Source: an uncultured Lachnospiraceae bacterium (lineage in GTDB: Bacteria > Bacillota > Clostridia > Lachnospirales > Lachnospiraceae). From it: a stretch of DNA of 64,000 nt. Of this stretch, positions 18,358 to 28,750 are shown one piece after another. A program made the position numbers and the translations under genes. Numbering within the stretch: the first letter of the stretch is position 1; the number at the start of each line of letters is the position of its first letter. The stretch is taken from assembly GCA_947570615.1 (NCBI GenBank), contig CANOVJ010000008.1, forward strand, positions 1 through 64,000, read 5' to 3'. Below the pieces are notes generated by a model that was not told the origin of the DNA, did not search any database, and saw only the letters and a program-made list of their open reading frames with translations.

Positions 18358-19500
18358 ATGCGCTTTTTATATATTGCACCCAGATACCACACAAATCAGG
18401 CCCCTGTTATGAAGTATCTGACCCAAAATGGACATAAGGTCTGCTTTATCAGTCATTATCGGGGGAAAATAGAGGATTATTCTGTTGTTCAGCCAGTTAT
18501 TCTGGGATATGCAAAATTGTTTTATATCTGGGAAAAGTTTTATGTCAGTATCCTGAACAGAAATAACAGTAAAGCGGTGGACATGAAACTGAAATTCGGC
18601 TTTCCTCCCGTGAGAAAACTGAGAAAAGAGGTAAAGAAGTTTGCCCCGGATGTTATGATTATACGGGAACGTTCCGTGTATTCAATTATTACCTGTCTGG
18701 CCTGCAGAGGAATGCACATTCCCATGATTCTCTATAATCAGAGTCCGCTTTGGGAGGAGACGATAAAAAATGACCCGGCCCATAAAATTGTAAGGGCGCT
18801 TCTGCCGAAAGTCAGAATGACTCCGGTGAAGGGGACGGAAGACAGAGACTGTGTAAAAGAGGAAGGAGCTGTATTTATTCCCTTCGTGATAGAACCGCGG
18901 GAAAGGGCGCGGGACAAACAGTGGTTTCAGAAGGAAAACGTAAATATTCTGTGTATTGGTAAATATGAAAAGCGAAAAAATATCCGGATGTTGTTGGAAG
19001 TGTTTGAGGAATTACATGTGAAGTATGCGTTGTCCCTGACAATTGCGGGGGAATGTAGCAGCCGTTTTCACAGAGAGTACAGGGCACAGCAGGAGACTTT
19101 TGTAAAGGAACATGATTTGCAGGGAGAAGTGACGCTGCTGCAGAATCTGGGACGTCAGGAAATTGAGGAATTATACAGAAAGACAGATCTGTTTGTTCTG
19201 CCAAGTACAGATGAACCGGCTTCCGTCTCGCAGCTGGAGGCGATGGCTTTTTCTGTACCTGTGATCTGTAGTGATAAGAATGGAACGGCATGTTATGTGG
19301 AGAGCGGTGTAAATGGATATCTCTTTCAGGATAATCAGAAAAAGTCTCTGAAGGAGGAAATGGAAAGAATGGTGGCGGACAGGGGAAAAATGACACAGAT
19401 GGGAGAAAACGGTTATGAATACATAAAAGATAACTGTAGTTTTTCCCGGTATTACGATGGAATATTACAATGTATGGACAGGATAAAAAAGCAGGAGTGA
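18358..19500 (+). CDS. GT4 family glycosyltransferase
   Basis: 380 aa, GT-B fold. N-terminal MRFLYIAPRYHTNQAPVMKY, a central basic region, then NILCIGKYEKRKNIRMLLEV opening the C-terminal domain and TDEPASVSQLEAM carrying E286 and E294 of the E-x7-E site. The N-terminal domain is divergent, so the acceptor is probably unusual. AGAGGAT precedes ATG 18358. It ends 10 bases before the ABC exporter, suggesting that it acts late in building the glycan that exporter moves. Confidence 0.84.
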   Translation: MRFLYIAPRYHTNQAPVMKYLTQNGHKVCFISHYRGKIEDYSVVQPVILGYAKLFYIWEKFYVSILNRNNSKAVDMKLKFGFPPVRKLRKEVKKFAPDVMIIRERSVYSIITCLACRGMHIPMILYNQSPLWEETIKNDPAHKIVRALLPKVRMTPVKGTEDRDCVKEEGAVFIPFVIEPRERARDKQWFQKENVNILCIGKYEKRKNIRMLLEVFEELHVKYALSLTIAGECSSRFHREYRAQQETFVKEHDLQGEVTLLQNLGRQEIEELYRKTDLFVLPSTDEPASVSQLEAMAFSVPVICSDKNGTACYVESGVNGYLFQDNQKKSLKEEMERMVADRGKMTQMGENGYEYIKDNCSFSRYYDGILQCMDRIKKQE

Positions 19501-19510
19501 GGATAATAAA

Positions 19511-21283
19511 TTGATCAGACAGTTGGCATATATATTTAAACGCAGAGATAAATTAAAAATTTTCGTGCTGTTTATTATGGCGTTAATCGGCAGTCTTCTG
19601 GAGTGTGTGGGAGTCAGTATATTTATGCCTTTTGTAAATGTCCTGATGGACACTTCTGAAATCCATACGAATGAATATCTGTCATTTTTATACAACAGAT
19701 TTTCTTTCCATACGGATCAGGGCTTTCTGACTGTAATGGCAGGGGTTATCATGCTGATATTTGTAGCAAAGAACCTTTATATGATATTACAAAAATATGC
19801 CATATATCGTTTTTCCTATAATACACAGATGAAGATTTCCACGAGACTGCTGAAGGCATATATGAGCGAGCCCTATACCTTTCATCTGAACAAAAATGTC
19901 TCTGTGCTGCAGAGAAGCATGCAGGAAGATTCGGAGCTGTTTACAAGAGCCATTATACATTTTATGGAGCTTGTGGTGGAAGTCATGGTCTGTATCGCGC
20001 TGGGATCATATCTGCTGTATGTGAGCAAGTCCATCACGGTTATTATTGTCAGTCTGCTGATTATCTGTATTGGAACTTTCACTTTTACTGCAAGAAAATA
20101 TGCCAGAGGTTATGGGAAAAAGTGCCAGGGATATAAAGCAAAAATTTATCAGTGGATGAATCAGGCGCTGGGAGGAATAAAGGAAATAAAGATTCTGAAC
20201 AGAGAGAGCTACTTTATCCGTTCTTATGAGAGTTATTTTAAGAAATTTGCAAAGGGACAGCGCATTAACAGGCTGCTTGGCGTGATGCCCAAATATATTG
20301 TGGAGATGGTGAGCATAAGCGGGATGCTTTTTGCCATTATGATTAAGATGAACTATGGAAGGAAGGATATTGTAGAGTTTATTCCCCAGCTGGCGGCATT
20401 TGCGGTTGCGGCATTCAGGCTTTTGCCGGCAGTGGGAAGAATTAATGAGCATGTGACGGATATCATGTATGCCTCATCATCGATCGAACTGGTCTATAAT
20501 GATCTCAAAGCGATAGAGGACATACAGAAACAGGATACGGCGGAGGAAAACGGCGAATGGAGTTTTGAGAAGGAAGTCGTCATAAAAAACGTGTGCTACC
20601 ATTATCCGAATGTGGATGAGAATGTGCTGGAATATGCCAGCTTTACGATCAAAAAGGGACAGACGGTTGCGCTGATCGGGGAATCCGGCGCGGGAAAGAC
20701 AACCATGGCTGATATTATTCTGGGATTACTGGAACCGCAATATGGGAAAATTAAGGCAGACGGCATGGATGTGTTCAGGAATATGGACGCATGGCATAGC
20801 GAGATAGGTTATATACCGCAGATGATTTATCTTTCGGATGACACAGTTCGGAATAATGTAGCGTTTGGTATCGAAGATGCTGAGATAGACGATGAGGCGG
20901 TGATTGAGGCTTTAAGGAAAGCGCAGCTTCTGGAATTCGTGGACGGCCTTTTAGATGGAATCAAAACGATGGTGGGGGATCGGGGAATCCGACTCTCCGG
21001 TGGACAGAGGCAGAGGATCGGAATTGCCAGGGCATTATATTGTGATCCTCAGATACTGGTTCTGGACGAGGCTACTTCTGCCCTTGATAATGATACGGAA
21101 TCGGCGGTGATGGAGGCGATTGAAAACCTGCGTGGAGAGAAGACGATAATTATTATCGCTCACAGACTGACGACGATTCAGAATGCGGATGAGATTTATG
21201 CAGTCGAGGGAAGGAAGCTCGTGAGGAAGAGTAAGGAAGAGGTATTTTCAGGTGACGTGTTAAATGAGAAACGGAAAGCATAA
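19511..21283 (+). CDS. ABC exporter (permease-ATPase fusion), PglK/MsbA-like glycolipid flippase
   Basis: 590 aa from TTG 19511 after AGGAGTGAGG. Residues ~1-310 have six membrane segments; the rest is an ATPase with Walker A GESGAGKTT at 390-398, signature LSGGQRQR, Walker B ILVLDEATSALD and the H-loop histidine in IIIAHRLTTI. Such half-transporters work as dimers and in glycan loci flip lipid-linked oligosaccharides (PglK type). The N-terminal opening ECVGVSIFMPFVNVL resembles that of the paralogue at 54048 (ELLGASVVIPVIQAV). It overlaps the next gene by 20 bases. Confidence 0.88.
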   Translation: MIRQLAYIFKRRDKLKIFVLFIMALIGSLLECVGVSIFMPFVNVLMDTSEIHTNEYLSFLYNRFSFHTDQGFLTVMAGVIMLIFVAKNLYMILQKYAIYRFSYNTQMKISTRLLKAYMSEPYTFHLNKNVSVLQRSMQEDSELFTRAIIHFMELVVEVMVCIALGSYLLYVSKSITVIIVSLLIICIGTFTFTARKYARGYGKKCQGYKAKIYQWMNQALGGIKEIKILNRESYFIRSYESYFKKFAKGQRINRLLGVMPKYIVEMVSISGMLFAIMIKMNYGRKDIVEFIPQLAAFAVAAFRLLPAVGRINEHVTDIMYASSSIELVYNDLKAIEDIQKQDTAEENGEWSFEKEVVIKNVCYHYPNVDENVLEYASFTIKKGQTVALIGESGAGKTTMADIILGLLEPQYGKIKADGMDVFRNMDAWHSEIGYIPQMIYLSDDTVRNNVAFGIEDAEIDDEAVIEALRKAQLLEFVDGLLDGIKTMVGDRGIRLSGGQRQRIGIARALYCDPQILVLDEATSALDNDTESAVMEAIENLRGEKTIIIIAHRLTTIQNADEIYAVEGRKLVRKSKEEVFSGDVLNEKRKA

Positions 21284-22859
21284 GGGAGTAAAGAATTTCT
21301 GTATTATAGCGGCGATACTGGTATATATCCTGGTGGGGGCAGGAATATACAGAGACTATGGGCTCTCGTCTGATGAACCGACAGAGCGCATAAGTACGCT
21401 TGTCAATGTGAAATACCTGATCAGTCTTTTCGATCAGGACAGGGCTTCAGAAATGGAAGTGCCGGATCTGATGACATATGACGACAGATATTACGGCACC
21501 CTTTTACAGATGCCCACCATGATTTTGGAGATTGGGCAGAGGAGTCTGAGGGAGATTTTTTACGGCAGACATTTGTATACCTTCATTCTCTGTGTGGCAG
21601 GCTATGCAGCATTTTTCTTTCTGTGCAGGATGCTGTTTCGGTCGGAGATGACAGCGTTTCTGGCAACTGCGATGGTTGCATTGTATCCCCGTTTTTTTGC
21701 GGAGCAGTTTTATAATATTAAGGATATGGTTTTTGTGTCTGCGTTTATGATATCCATGTTTGCCACAGTGAAACTGATTGAGAGCAGATTCAGGTGGAAA
21801 TGGCTTATCGCTTTTACAATATCAGCTGCAGTTTCCACAAATGTAAGGATAGTTGGAATTATTTTTCTGATCCTGATGCTGGGATATCTTCTGATGGATT
21901 TCTGTGCGGCGGGACTGCTAAAACTAAAGGGTTATGAGGCGCAGTGCAGAAGGCCGGCCCTGTGCGGCATGGTGATGGTTTTTTTATATATCATATCCTT
22001 TGTGGTAATGTTGCCCGCGACATGGGAGAACCCGTTGAAAAATGTTCCGGAAGTCTTTTCCAAATTCTCGCAGTTTGATAAGTGGGATTCAACCATTGTT
22101 TTTATGGGAGAAGTCATTGGGAAGTCGGAAATCCCATGGTATTATATACCGGTATGGATGTTGATATCTTTACCGTTATGGTATATTCTTTTGTTCGTTA
22201 TAGCAGTGGTTATCAGTCTCTTACAGGTGGGAGGCCACATCCGAAGGCAGGAAAATCTTCTGTATCTGGTTCTTTCCAGATACAGATACCATGTCTGGTG
22301 TGCTTTGCTTATTGCGATACCGTGGTCTGGCATCGTATTTATGCATTCTACTTTATACAATGGATGGCGGCACTGTTATTTCTTTGTACCCCCGCTGGTT
22401 TTATTTTCCATGTTTGGAGTAAATCATATTCTGAAAAGAAGTAAGAAACTATTCGGATTTGTAGCTGCGATTATATTGACTGGTTTAATTATTCAGATTG
22501 GATGGATCTGGAATTATCATCCGTATGAGATGGTATATTTGAACAATTTTGGAAAATCCTTTGGCGCGGATTTTGACAGAGATTACTGGCATATGGCGAC
22601 GCTGGATGCATTCAGATTTATAGAAGATAATGAAGAGAGTAAAAAATTCTCTGTAGGGACTTCAGGGCATGAATTATATATGTATATGCTGGAGGATTGG
22701 GAGAGAGACAGGATCGAAGAGGCAGAAGAACCGTTATATTATATAGAGACATACAGGGGGAAAGTCGGTAACGGTTGGGAAAAGGAAGGCTATAAAGAGA
22801 TAAAATCTATAATTATAGATAATTTTAAAATATTAACGATTTACAAAAAGAAGGAATAA
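21264..22859 (+). CDS. GT39-like polytopic glycosyltransferase (GT-C)
   Basis: 531 aa, about 11 membrane segments. The first outer loop contains GLSSDEPTER with D37-E38, the place of the catalytic acidic residue in GT-C enzymes (ArnT, PMT, GT39 family). The sequence around residues 145-160, FFAEQFYNIKDMVFVSAF, is typical of this group, and a soluble outer tail of about 70 residues ends the protein. It would transfer a sugar from a polyprenyl-phosphate donor to the exported glycan or a protein. It begins inside the ABC-exporter gene, so both are co-translated. Confidence 0.78.
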   Translation: MRNGKHKGVKNFCIIAAILVYILVGAGIYRDYGLSSDEPTERISTLVNVKYLISLFDQDRASEMEVPDLMTYDDRYYGTLLQMPTMILEIGQRSLREIFYGRHLYTFILCVAGYAAFFFLCRMLFRSEMTAFLATAMVALYPRFFAEQFYNIKDMVFVSAFMISMFATVKLIESRFRWKWLIAFTISAAVSTNVRIVGIIFLILMLGYLLMDFCAAGLLKLKGYEAQCRRPALCGMVMVFLYIISFVVMLPATWENPLKNVPEVFSKFSQFDKWDSTIVFMGEVIGKSEIPWYYIPVWMLISLPLWYILLFVIAVVISLLQVGGHIRRQENLLYLVLSRYRYHVWCALLIAIPWSGIVFMHSTLYNGWRHCYFFVPPLVLFSMFGVNHILKRSKKLFGFVAAIILTGLIIQIGWIWNYHPYEMVYLNNFGKSFGADFDRDYWHMATLDAFRFIEDNEESKKFSVGTSGHELYMYMLEDWERDRIEEAEEPLYYIETYRGKVGNGWEKEGYKEIKSIIIDNFKILTIYKKKE

Positions 22860-22914
22860 AAAACGAATCCTGATAGATGAATCAGTATCAGAGACAGGTA
22901 GGGCAGGACGGAAA

Positions 22915-25506
22915 ATGAAAAAGAACTGGTTTTTTATTGTCATAATGCTGGGAGTTGTTGTTATTTTTTTAAATCGATATGTATATTTAGCGGTGCCTGT
23001 CGTCTCACATCCGGATTCACAGGTTTCCTTTGGTACGCAGGATGAGGTTATGGAGCAGACCTGGCAGCCGGAGATAAAAGAGATTACGGGAATCAGCATC
23101 CCTTATTATGCGCAGGACAGTTTTACATGTGATGTAAAAATGGCAGTCTTTTCTGACGACTATTCGGAGGTATTAGTGGAAGCCGTACAGAAAGACCGTG
23201 CTTTTTTGGCTGAAGAATCGGGAAATATTGATTTCAGATTCGAAAGGACAGCGCTGATCCAGGGAGAGCGATATCGCATACAGGTATCCCTTGTAAATGC
23301 GGAGGAATCAGGCACATTGCAGATTGCTTCCGGAAGTAATTATGGAGGGTGCAGTATTGCAGACAGAGAGGTGGGACAGGCTGTTGCCCTTACGATTACT
23401 TTTGCCAAGTTTTCCAGAGTATTCTGGCTTATGGCGGTGTTGTTTCCTTTACTGTCCTTTTCCCTGCTGTTCATGACTGTAACGGGAAAGAAATGGGAGG
23501 AGACGGTCGGGGTTTCCTTATTTCTGGAAGGAATAATATTGTATTGCTTTGGATGCGCAGAGCATCTGGTATGGGGAATAAATGCGATATACATTCTCGC
23601 GGCCGCAGGTATACTTCTGGCAATGCTTCTCTTTAACCGGAAGCGGCTGGAACTGAAATCTTATCTCTCTGCGGGGCTGTGGATTTATATGGTAATGTTC
23701 GCTGTTATCATCGTCTGCAATAATGGCGACTGGCTGGGATACAGGGACGAACTCCGACACTGGGGAATAGCCGTCAGGGATATGTTTTATTTTGACTCAT
23801 TCGCAAAGCATGCGGGAACGACGGTGATTCTGCCAAGATATCTGCCGTTTGCCACCTTGATAGAGTATCTGTTTGAATATATGAATGGGATGTTTAACGA
23901 GAGTATTCTGTTTATATCTTATCACACAATGCTGTTAAGTGTACTGATTATATTGTGCAGGCCTTTGCAGGGAAAAAGTGGTATAAGGAGAATTTTTCCT
24001 GTTATGTCCCTGATGATATGCGTTCCTGTTATTTTCTTTAATAATATATCCAACAGTATAATGGTAGATTCCCTGCTTGCAGTAATCGTGGCTTATATTT
24101 TAATATGTTATTATTCGGACAAAATGACATGGTTTAATATGATGAGGATTTCGACCGCTTTGGTAGCGCTTACGCTGACCAAGGACATGGGACTGGTTCT
24201 GGGGGGACTGACCGTATTGATCATGTTGGGCGACAGTCTGTTGATGCAGATTAAAGAGAAAAATGTAAGTCTGAAAAAGCTTATGTATCCTGTTCTGTGC
24301 GGAATACTGGTTTTGGCGGTATATTTCAGTTGGCAGGCATATCTGAGTATTCCGACGGAGAGCGACAGTAAAGCGACAGTACAGGCGCAGGAGAGCGGGT
24401 TGCCTGGGGCATCAGAGATAGAAGATACATCAGCATCAGACGGAATGCAGGGGATGCAGGATGTGGGAGGGGGCGCCGATTCAGCTGTACAGGCAGGAAA
24501 TGCGGGGACGGTTTCCACGTCAATACGGGCAAGCAACGTTACATTGGGCGGCCTTTTACAGGTGATAAAAGGAGAAGGAGAAGAATATCAATATCAGGTA
24601 ACAAGAAATTTCCTTGTAGAGCTGTTTGACGGAAAAACTTATTCATTTGGTTTTTTTTCATTTTCATTTGCTGATCTGCTTGCGCTCCTTGCACTTTTTG
24701 TTTTTTCACTGGGGTATTTTGGATACTGGCAGGTGGATAAAACGAGAATGTATGTTTTTGGAGGTTTATTTTTTATAATGGGCGTCTGTCTGTGTGCCTT
24801 TTTGCAGGTTATGTACTGGTTCAGTTTTTCCATGTATGAAGCGTTGGAGCTAACCTCTTTCAGCCGGTATCTGGGGCCGTTTATCTGTGCTCTTATTATT
24901 GTGACCCTGTATTTAGTATTTAAGAGGGCATACGATGAAAAAAACAGCTTAAAGTGGTCAGGGTATTTGATGTCTGTAATAGCATTTTTTCTGGTGGTCG
25001 CAATGCCGACAGAGGGAATTGTGGTTGAGGGGAAGGACATAGAGGGCAATACTACAGATGAAATTACTTATGGACATAATGAGATAGCTGAGATTCTTCG
25101 CAGTGTAGGACGCAGAGGTGAAAGAGCTTTTTTTATATGTAGTAACAGCGACGGATATTCCGAATATGTGTTTCGAAATACGGTTTGTCCGATCTTTTCT
25201 GAGCATGATTACTGGAATACGGTATCGACGCAGGAGCTTTTCCAGGAACAGTATATATTGTATGGGAATGATAACATTGATGATAATGGCGCCTGGATTT
25301 TTCCGACAGAGGAATGGAAAAACGAATTGAGAAAATGTCAGTACCTTGTTATATTTCATGCGGATGAGTTGTTTTGCCGTTCATATGCCGAAGTATTGGG
25401 CAGCTCAGTAGAAATTGAGGATGGCAGTGTATACCGTGTTATAATTAACGGGGCGAATGTTTCCTTAGAGTTTATTGGCAGGACGGGGATAAAGGGCTGG
25501 CATTGA
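22915..25506 (+). CDS. Large polytopic membrane protein, GT-C-like
   Basis: 863 aa. After one N-terminal membrane anchor comes an outer domain of about 140 residues that looks beta-rich, then more than 10 membrane segments. YRDELRHWG (D278-E279) between segments resembles the catalytic acidic loop of GT-C enzymes, followed by PRYLPFATLIEYLFEYMNG. A low-complexity Ser/Ala/Gly/Asp insert lies at residues ~480-545 and a soluble C-terminal domain ends the chain. I do not recognise a named family; topology and neighbours suggest an extracytoplasmic sugar transferase or polymerase. Confidence 0.62.
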   Translation: MKKNWFFIVIMLGVVVIFLNRYVYLAVPVVSHPDSQVSFGTQDEVMEQTWQPEIKEITGISIPYYAQDSFTCDVKMAVFSDDYSEVLVEAVQKDRAFLAEESGNIDFRFERTALIQGERYRIQVSLVNAEESGTLQIASGSNYGGCSIADREVGQAVALTITFAKFSRVFWLMAVLFPLLSFSLLFMTVTGKKWEETVGVSLFLEGIILYCFGCAEHLVWGINAIYILAAAGILLAMLLFNRKRLELKSYLSAGLWIYMVMFAVIIVCNNGDWLGYRDELRHWGIAVRDMFYFDSFAKHAGTTVILPRYLPFATLIEYLFEYMNGMFNESILFISYHTMLLSVLIILCRPLQGKSGIRRIFPVMSLMICVPVIFFNNISNSIMVDSLLAVIVAYILICYYSDKMTWFNMMRISTALVALTLTKDMGLVLGGLTVLIMLGDSLLMQIKEKNVSLKKLMYPVLCGILVLAVYFSWQAYLSIPTESDSKATVQAQESGLPGASEIEDTSASDGMQGMQDVGGGADSAVQAGNAGTVSTSIRASNVTLGGLLQVIKGEGEEYQYQVTRNFLVELFDGKTYSFGFFSFSFADLLALLALFVFSLGYFGYWQVDKTRMYVFGGLFFIMGVCLCAFLQVMYWFSFSMYEALELTSFSRYLGPFICALIIVTLYLVFKRAYDEKNSLKWSGYLMSVIAFFLVVAMPTEGIVVEGKDIEGNTTDEITYGHNEIAEILRSVGRRGERAFFICSNSDGYSEYVFRNTVCPIFSEHDYWNTVSTQELFQEQYILYGNDNIDDNGAWIFPTEEWKNELRKCQYLVIFHADELFCRSYAEVLGSSVEIEDGSVYRVIINGANVSLEFIGRTGIKGWH

Positions 25507-25543
25507 TGGAGGAGAGAATAAGGATTAAGGGGGAGGAAGGTCG

Positions 25544-27013
25544 ATGAAGGCAGGAACGAAAGCGCTCCGGGATAATCTGGGATATGTGGTTTCGGTATTT
25601 ATTCTGGGAATAAGCTGGATACCATATCTGGTCAGTACATTTTATGTACTACCCTGCAGTGATGATTTTGGGATGGCCAACAGTATGATAGCTCTTGGCG
25701 GCCACAGTGTAAAGAATGTATTTCAGAATGTAAAGCAGGTGTACTTTAACTGGCTGGGTACTTATTCAGGAAAAGCTTTTTCCTCATTTTTTGACCCATT
25801 AGGACGAGTAGGGGTACAGGGGAACAGAGTTTTTCTGTTCTTTTTAAGTATTTTATTTGTTTTATTGACAGGCACATTGTTTTTTGCGTTTTTCTCATTT
25901 CATGAGGGGATAAAGAAACAATACATCTGTCTTCTGGTGTCAGTTTGTCTGGCAATGTGTTTTAATTGCAGGGTTCTTACGCAAATTCTGTTCTGGTTTA
26001 CAGGGGGCGCAGAGTATACGCTTCCGGCCCTGTCGGGATTTGGGGGTATTATATGTCTGCTATTATCATTCAGAGCGGTAAGGAAGAGAAGGAAATTATG
26101 TATGATCTCCCTGGGAGCTGTTCTGGGAGTAATTGCCTGTGGTGGTAATCTTCAGGTGTCGGGATTTGTATGCTATGTTTTTCTGATATTCCTCTGTTAC
26201 AGTGTGTGGAAGAAAAGGAATCAGTGGGCATATGCGATTGCCTTTGTTATAACCTTTTCAGGGGCCCTGCTCAATGCGGCGGCTCCGGGGAATTATGTCA
26301 GAAAGAGTGTTATTGAAAGCGACATATCCATGTTCAGGGCGATGTTTTATGCCATGCTGGCTGTTTTGGAGGAAATTAAATATATATTTTCCTCTTCGTA
26401 TATACCATGGATGCTGTTGGCACTCATGATTTTGAACTTTTTCTTTCTTCCGGTCATTTATGAAAAGCTATACCATCCGGTTTTGATTGGTGCAACAGTT
26501 ATTTCCGCGTGGCTGGTTTCTGTATTTCCGGTATGTTATGGATATGGAAGCAGTCTGTTAATGGACAGAGGAAAAGAATTACTGGATGTTTTTATAGTAA
26601 TTGGCCTGTGCCTTCAGGTTAACTGTATTACAAACTGGATGAAGAAAAAGCATGTCAGCCTGCGGAAAGAGAGTCTGCTCACAATCACATTGCTGGCTTT
26701 AATCAACATTGGCTATCAGCAGGCTCAGATGCCGGTTTCTCAAATGCCAGGTCTGATCTGCTTATTCCAGCTTGCATCGGGGGACTTAAAGGAGTATCAT
26801 GATGAATGGGAAAACGTACTTAAGCAGATAGAGGAAAGCAGGGATACAATCGTTGAGGTCCCGATCAGGAAATCGATTTATGAAATAAAAAGCATCGTCA
26901 GGTCTCCGGGAATGACGGATGAGTTTGAGGACTGGCATAACATGGCAATCGCTTCCTTTTATGGGAAAGAAAAGGTACGTGTGATTATACGGGAGAATGA
27001 AGAGAGTGAATAG
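25544..27013 (+). CDS. DUF6056-like polytopic membrane protein (putative GT-C)
   Basis: 489 aa with about 11 membrane segments. LPCSDDFGMANSM after the first segment holds D40-D41, followed by a NWLGTYSGKAFSSFF stretch, the pattern of DUF6056 and of the proteins at 8862 and 36568. The central loop has FWFTGGAEYTLPAL, close to the FWYTGMINYVVPYG of the 8862 protein, so they are true paralogues. GGGGGAGGAAGG precedes ATG 25544. Assumed to transfer sugars from polyprenyl-phosphate donors outside the membrane; not proven for this family. Confidence 0.7.
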   Translation: MKAGTKALRDNLGYVVSVFILGISWIPYLVSTFYVLPCSDDFGMANSMIALGGHSVKNVFQNVKQVYFNWLGTYSGKAFSSFFDPLGRVGVQGNRVFLFFLSILFVLLTGTLFFAFFSFHEGIKKQYICLLVSVCLAMCFNCRVLTQILFWFTGGAEYTLPALSGFGGIICLLLSFRAVRKRRKLCMISLGAVLGVIACGGNLQVSGFVCYVFLIFLCYSVWKKRNQWAYAIAFVITFSGALLNAAAPGNYVRKSVIESDISMFRAMFYAMLAVLEEIKYIFSSSYIPWMLLALMILNFFFLPVIYEKLYHPVLIGATVISAWLVSVFPVCYGYGSSLLMDRGKELLDVFIVIGLCLQVNCITNWMKKKHVSLRKESLLTITLLALINIGYQQAQMPVSQMPGLICLFQLASGDLKEYHDEWENVLKQIEESRDTIVEVPIRKSIYEIKSIVRSPGMTDEFEDWHNMAIASFYGKEKVRVIIRENEESE

Positions 27014-27016
27014 AAC

Positions 27017-28713
27017 ATGAGGCGTGAAGACAAACAGGTATTATTCCTTTTTTTAGCGGCGGTTGTTGTATATGGGATTATAGTTTCTTTTTTTACATCA
27101 ACAGTTCATATTGATGTAGATGAGGAGCTATATGTTGCATTAGCGAGATCGTTTCATTATTGCAGAAGATTTGAGTATAATGGTCAGATCCCAAATTATA
27201 ATTGTGTATTGTACCCGATGCTTATCTCACTGGCTTATTATGTTTATTCCCCAGGTCGTATTCTTTTTGTGATGAGAATGTTTGGGGTTACAATTTTATG
27301 CTCGTCAGTTTTTCCAATATACCTTCTGGCAAAACAGATTCTCAAAGACAGGAGGAAAGCTGTTTTGCTGAGTAGTTTTCTGATGATAATGCCATATATG
27401 TTTGACAGTGCATATCTGATGCAGGAAGTGTTGAATTATCCACTTTTTATATGGGCAGTATATTTTATTAATTCTTTTTATGACAATGAAAACGATGCCG
27501 GGAAAAATAAGTATCTTGTATACGGGGCAGTTCTTTCAGTTTTATGTGTTTTTACCAAAACTTATATGTTTTTTTTACCTGTTACAGTAAATCTCTGCGC
27601 TCTTTATTATATGAAGGGGAAGGCGGACAGAAAAAGGAATATCATCGGCATTGTGCAGTATGATATGCGCAGCGTTACTTGCAGGAATATATTTGGCTAT
27701 ATATGCAATTAACGGATTTGAAAGAGGAACAAATCATTATTCGAATCAGTTTTCCAGTTTGTTTCCAATCGGTTGGGATACACTTATTTACGGGACGTTG
27801 GGAGTTCTGGTTTATGCCGCTCTTTTTATAATTAATACAGGAATCATTCCCTCAGCTGTTATGTTATATAAATGGAGAAGAAAAGAGGAGCGGTCCTGGC
27901 TGTATTTTTTTCTGATAATATCGTGCCTGTTTCTGATAATTGAGATTGTTTATATGATTGTACTGACTGAAGAAGGAACCGGGATGCTGCCACATAAATT
28001 TTTATTTCGTTATTTTCAAATATTTGTACCAATACTTTTAATTCTGTTTTTAGATTACAGGGGTGAGATAAAGAAATATAATATACTCTGTTCCACCCAA
28101 ATTCGGACTATTGCAGCCGTCAGTCTTTGTACAGCGTTGGGGTATTTCATCTGTATGAAAGGAGATACCAGACAGGCGATCATGGCATGGACGGACACTT
28201 GTTTCTGTTTATAGAAAATGTTACAAAATACGTTATACCCCATGCGGATGTTATATGTATATTGGTACTACTGGGGGGATGGACAGGGAGAGGGAACGGT
28301 AAAAGAACAGTGAATATTGATATTGTAATGAAAACGGGAATCGTCTGTATTGGTCTTTTGTGGATCATACAGGCAATACAGTTGCCTTCAATACACTTGC
28401 AGATGGGAGCAGCATACATAAAGATGGAATAAAAATAGCAGAATATATGAATTCTGAGAACTGTGAAGGCATCTATTATATTTATGATAATATGGAAGAA
28501 AAAGAAAGTTATCTGAGAAATTTCTATGGTTATGTAATACAGCCATATCAGAAAATGGCTAGAGAAGATATAGGGGAAACTGTGAAAGTGAATGTTGACA
28601 GGGAATTGTTGTTTTTATTTCCGAAAGAATCAGAAGTAAAGAAGAAAGCGAATAATTTTGAAGAGATAGATTTGCACACGGAGAAGCTGTCTGTCTGTGT
28701 CTGGAACGGGTAG
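27017..28713 (+). pseudogene. Frameshifted GT-C (GT39-like) membrane glycosyltransferase
   Basis: A gene of about 565 codons is spread over all three frames. It opens with a membrane segment and VHIDVDEELYVALARSF (acidic GT-C loop), reads to about 27650, continues in another frame through more membrane segments (AALLAGIYLAIYAING, then FFLIISCLFLIIEIVYMIV) to about 28200, changes again (VTKYVIPHADVICILVLLGG), and a last time near 28360-28400 for the outer C-terminal domain (KIAEYMNSENCEGIYYIYDN). Three separate frame changes argue for real decay rather than one reading error, though reads should confirm. No long homopolymer lies at the junctions apart from a 5-A run near 27631. This is among the most AT-rich parts of the window. 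Confidence 0.75.
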
Positions 28714-28750
28714 ACGTGTGCGTAGATGTTGAATATGTTAAACGACAGAG

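Noticed and set aside
27017-27712. The four short open frames in 27017-28713 as separate small membrane genes
   Set aside because: They follow one another as consecutive parts of a single GT-C topology and the later parts lack ribosome sites.
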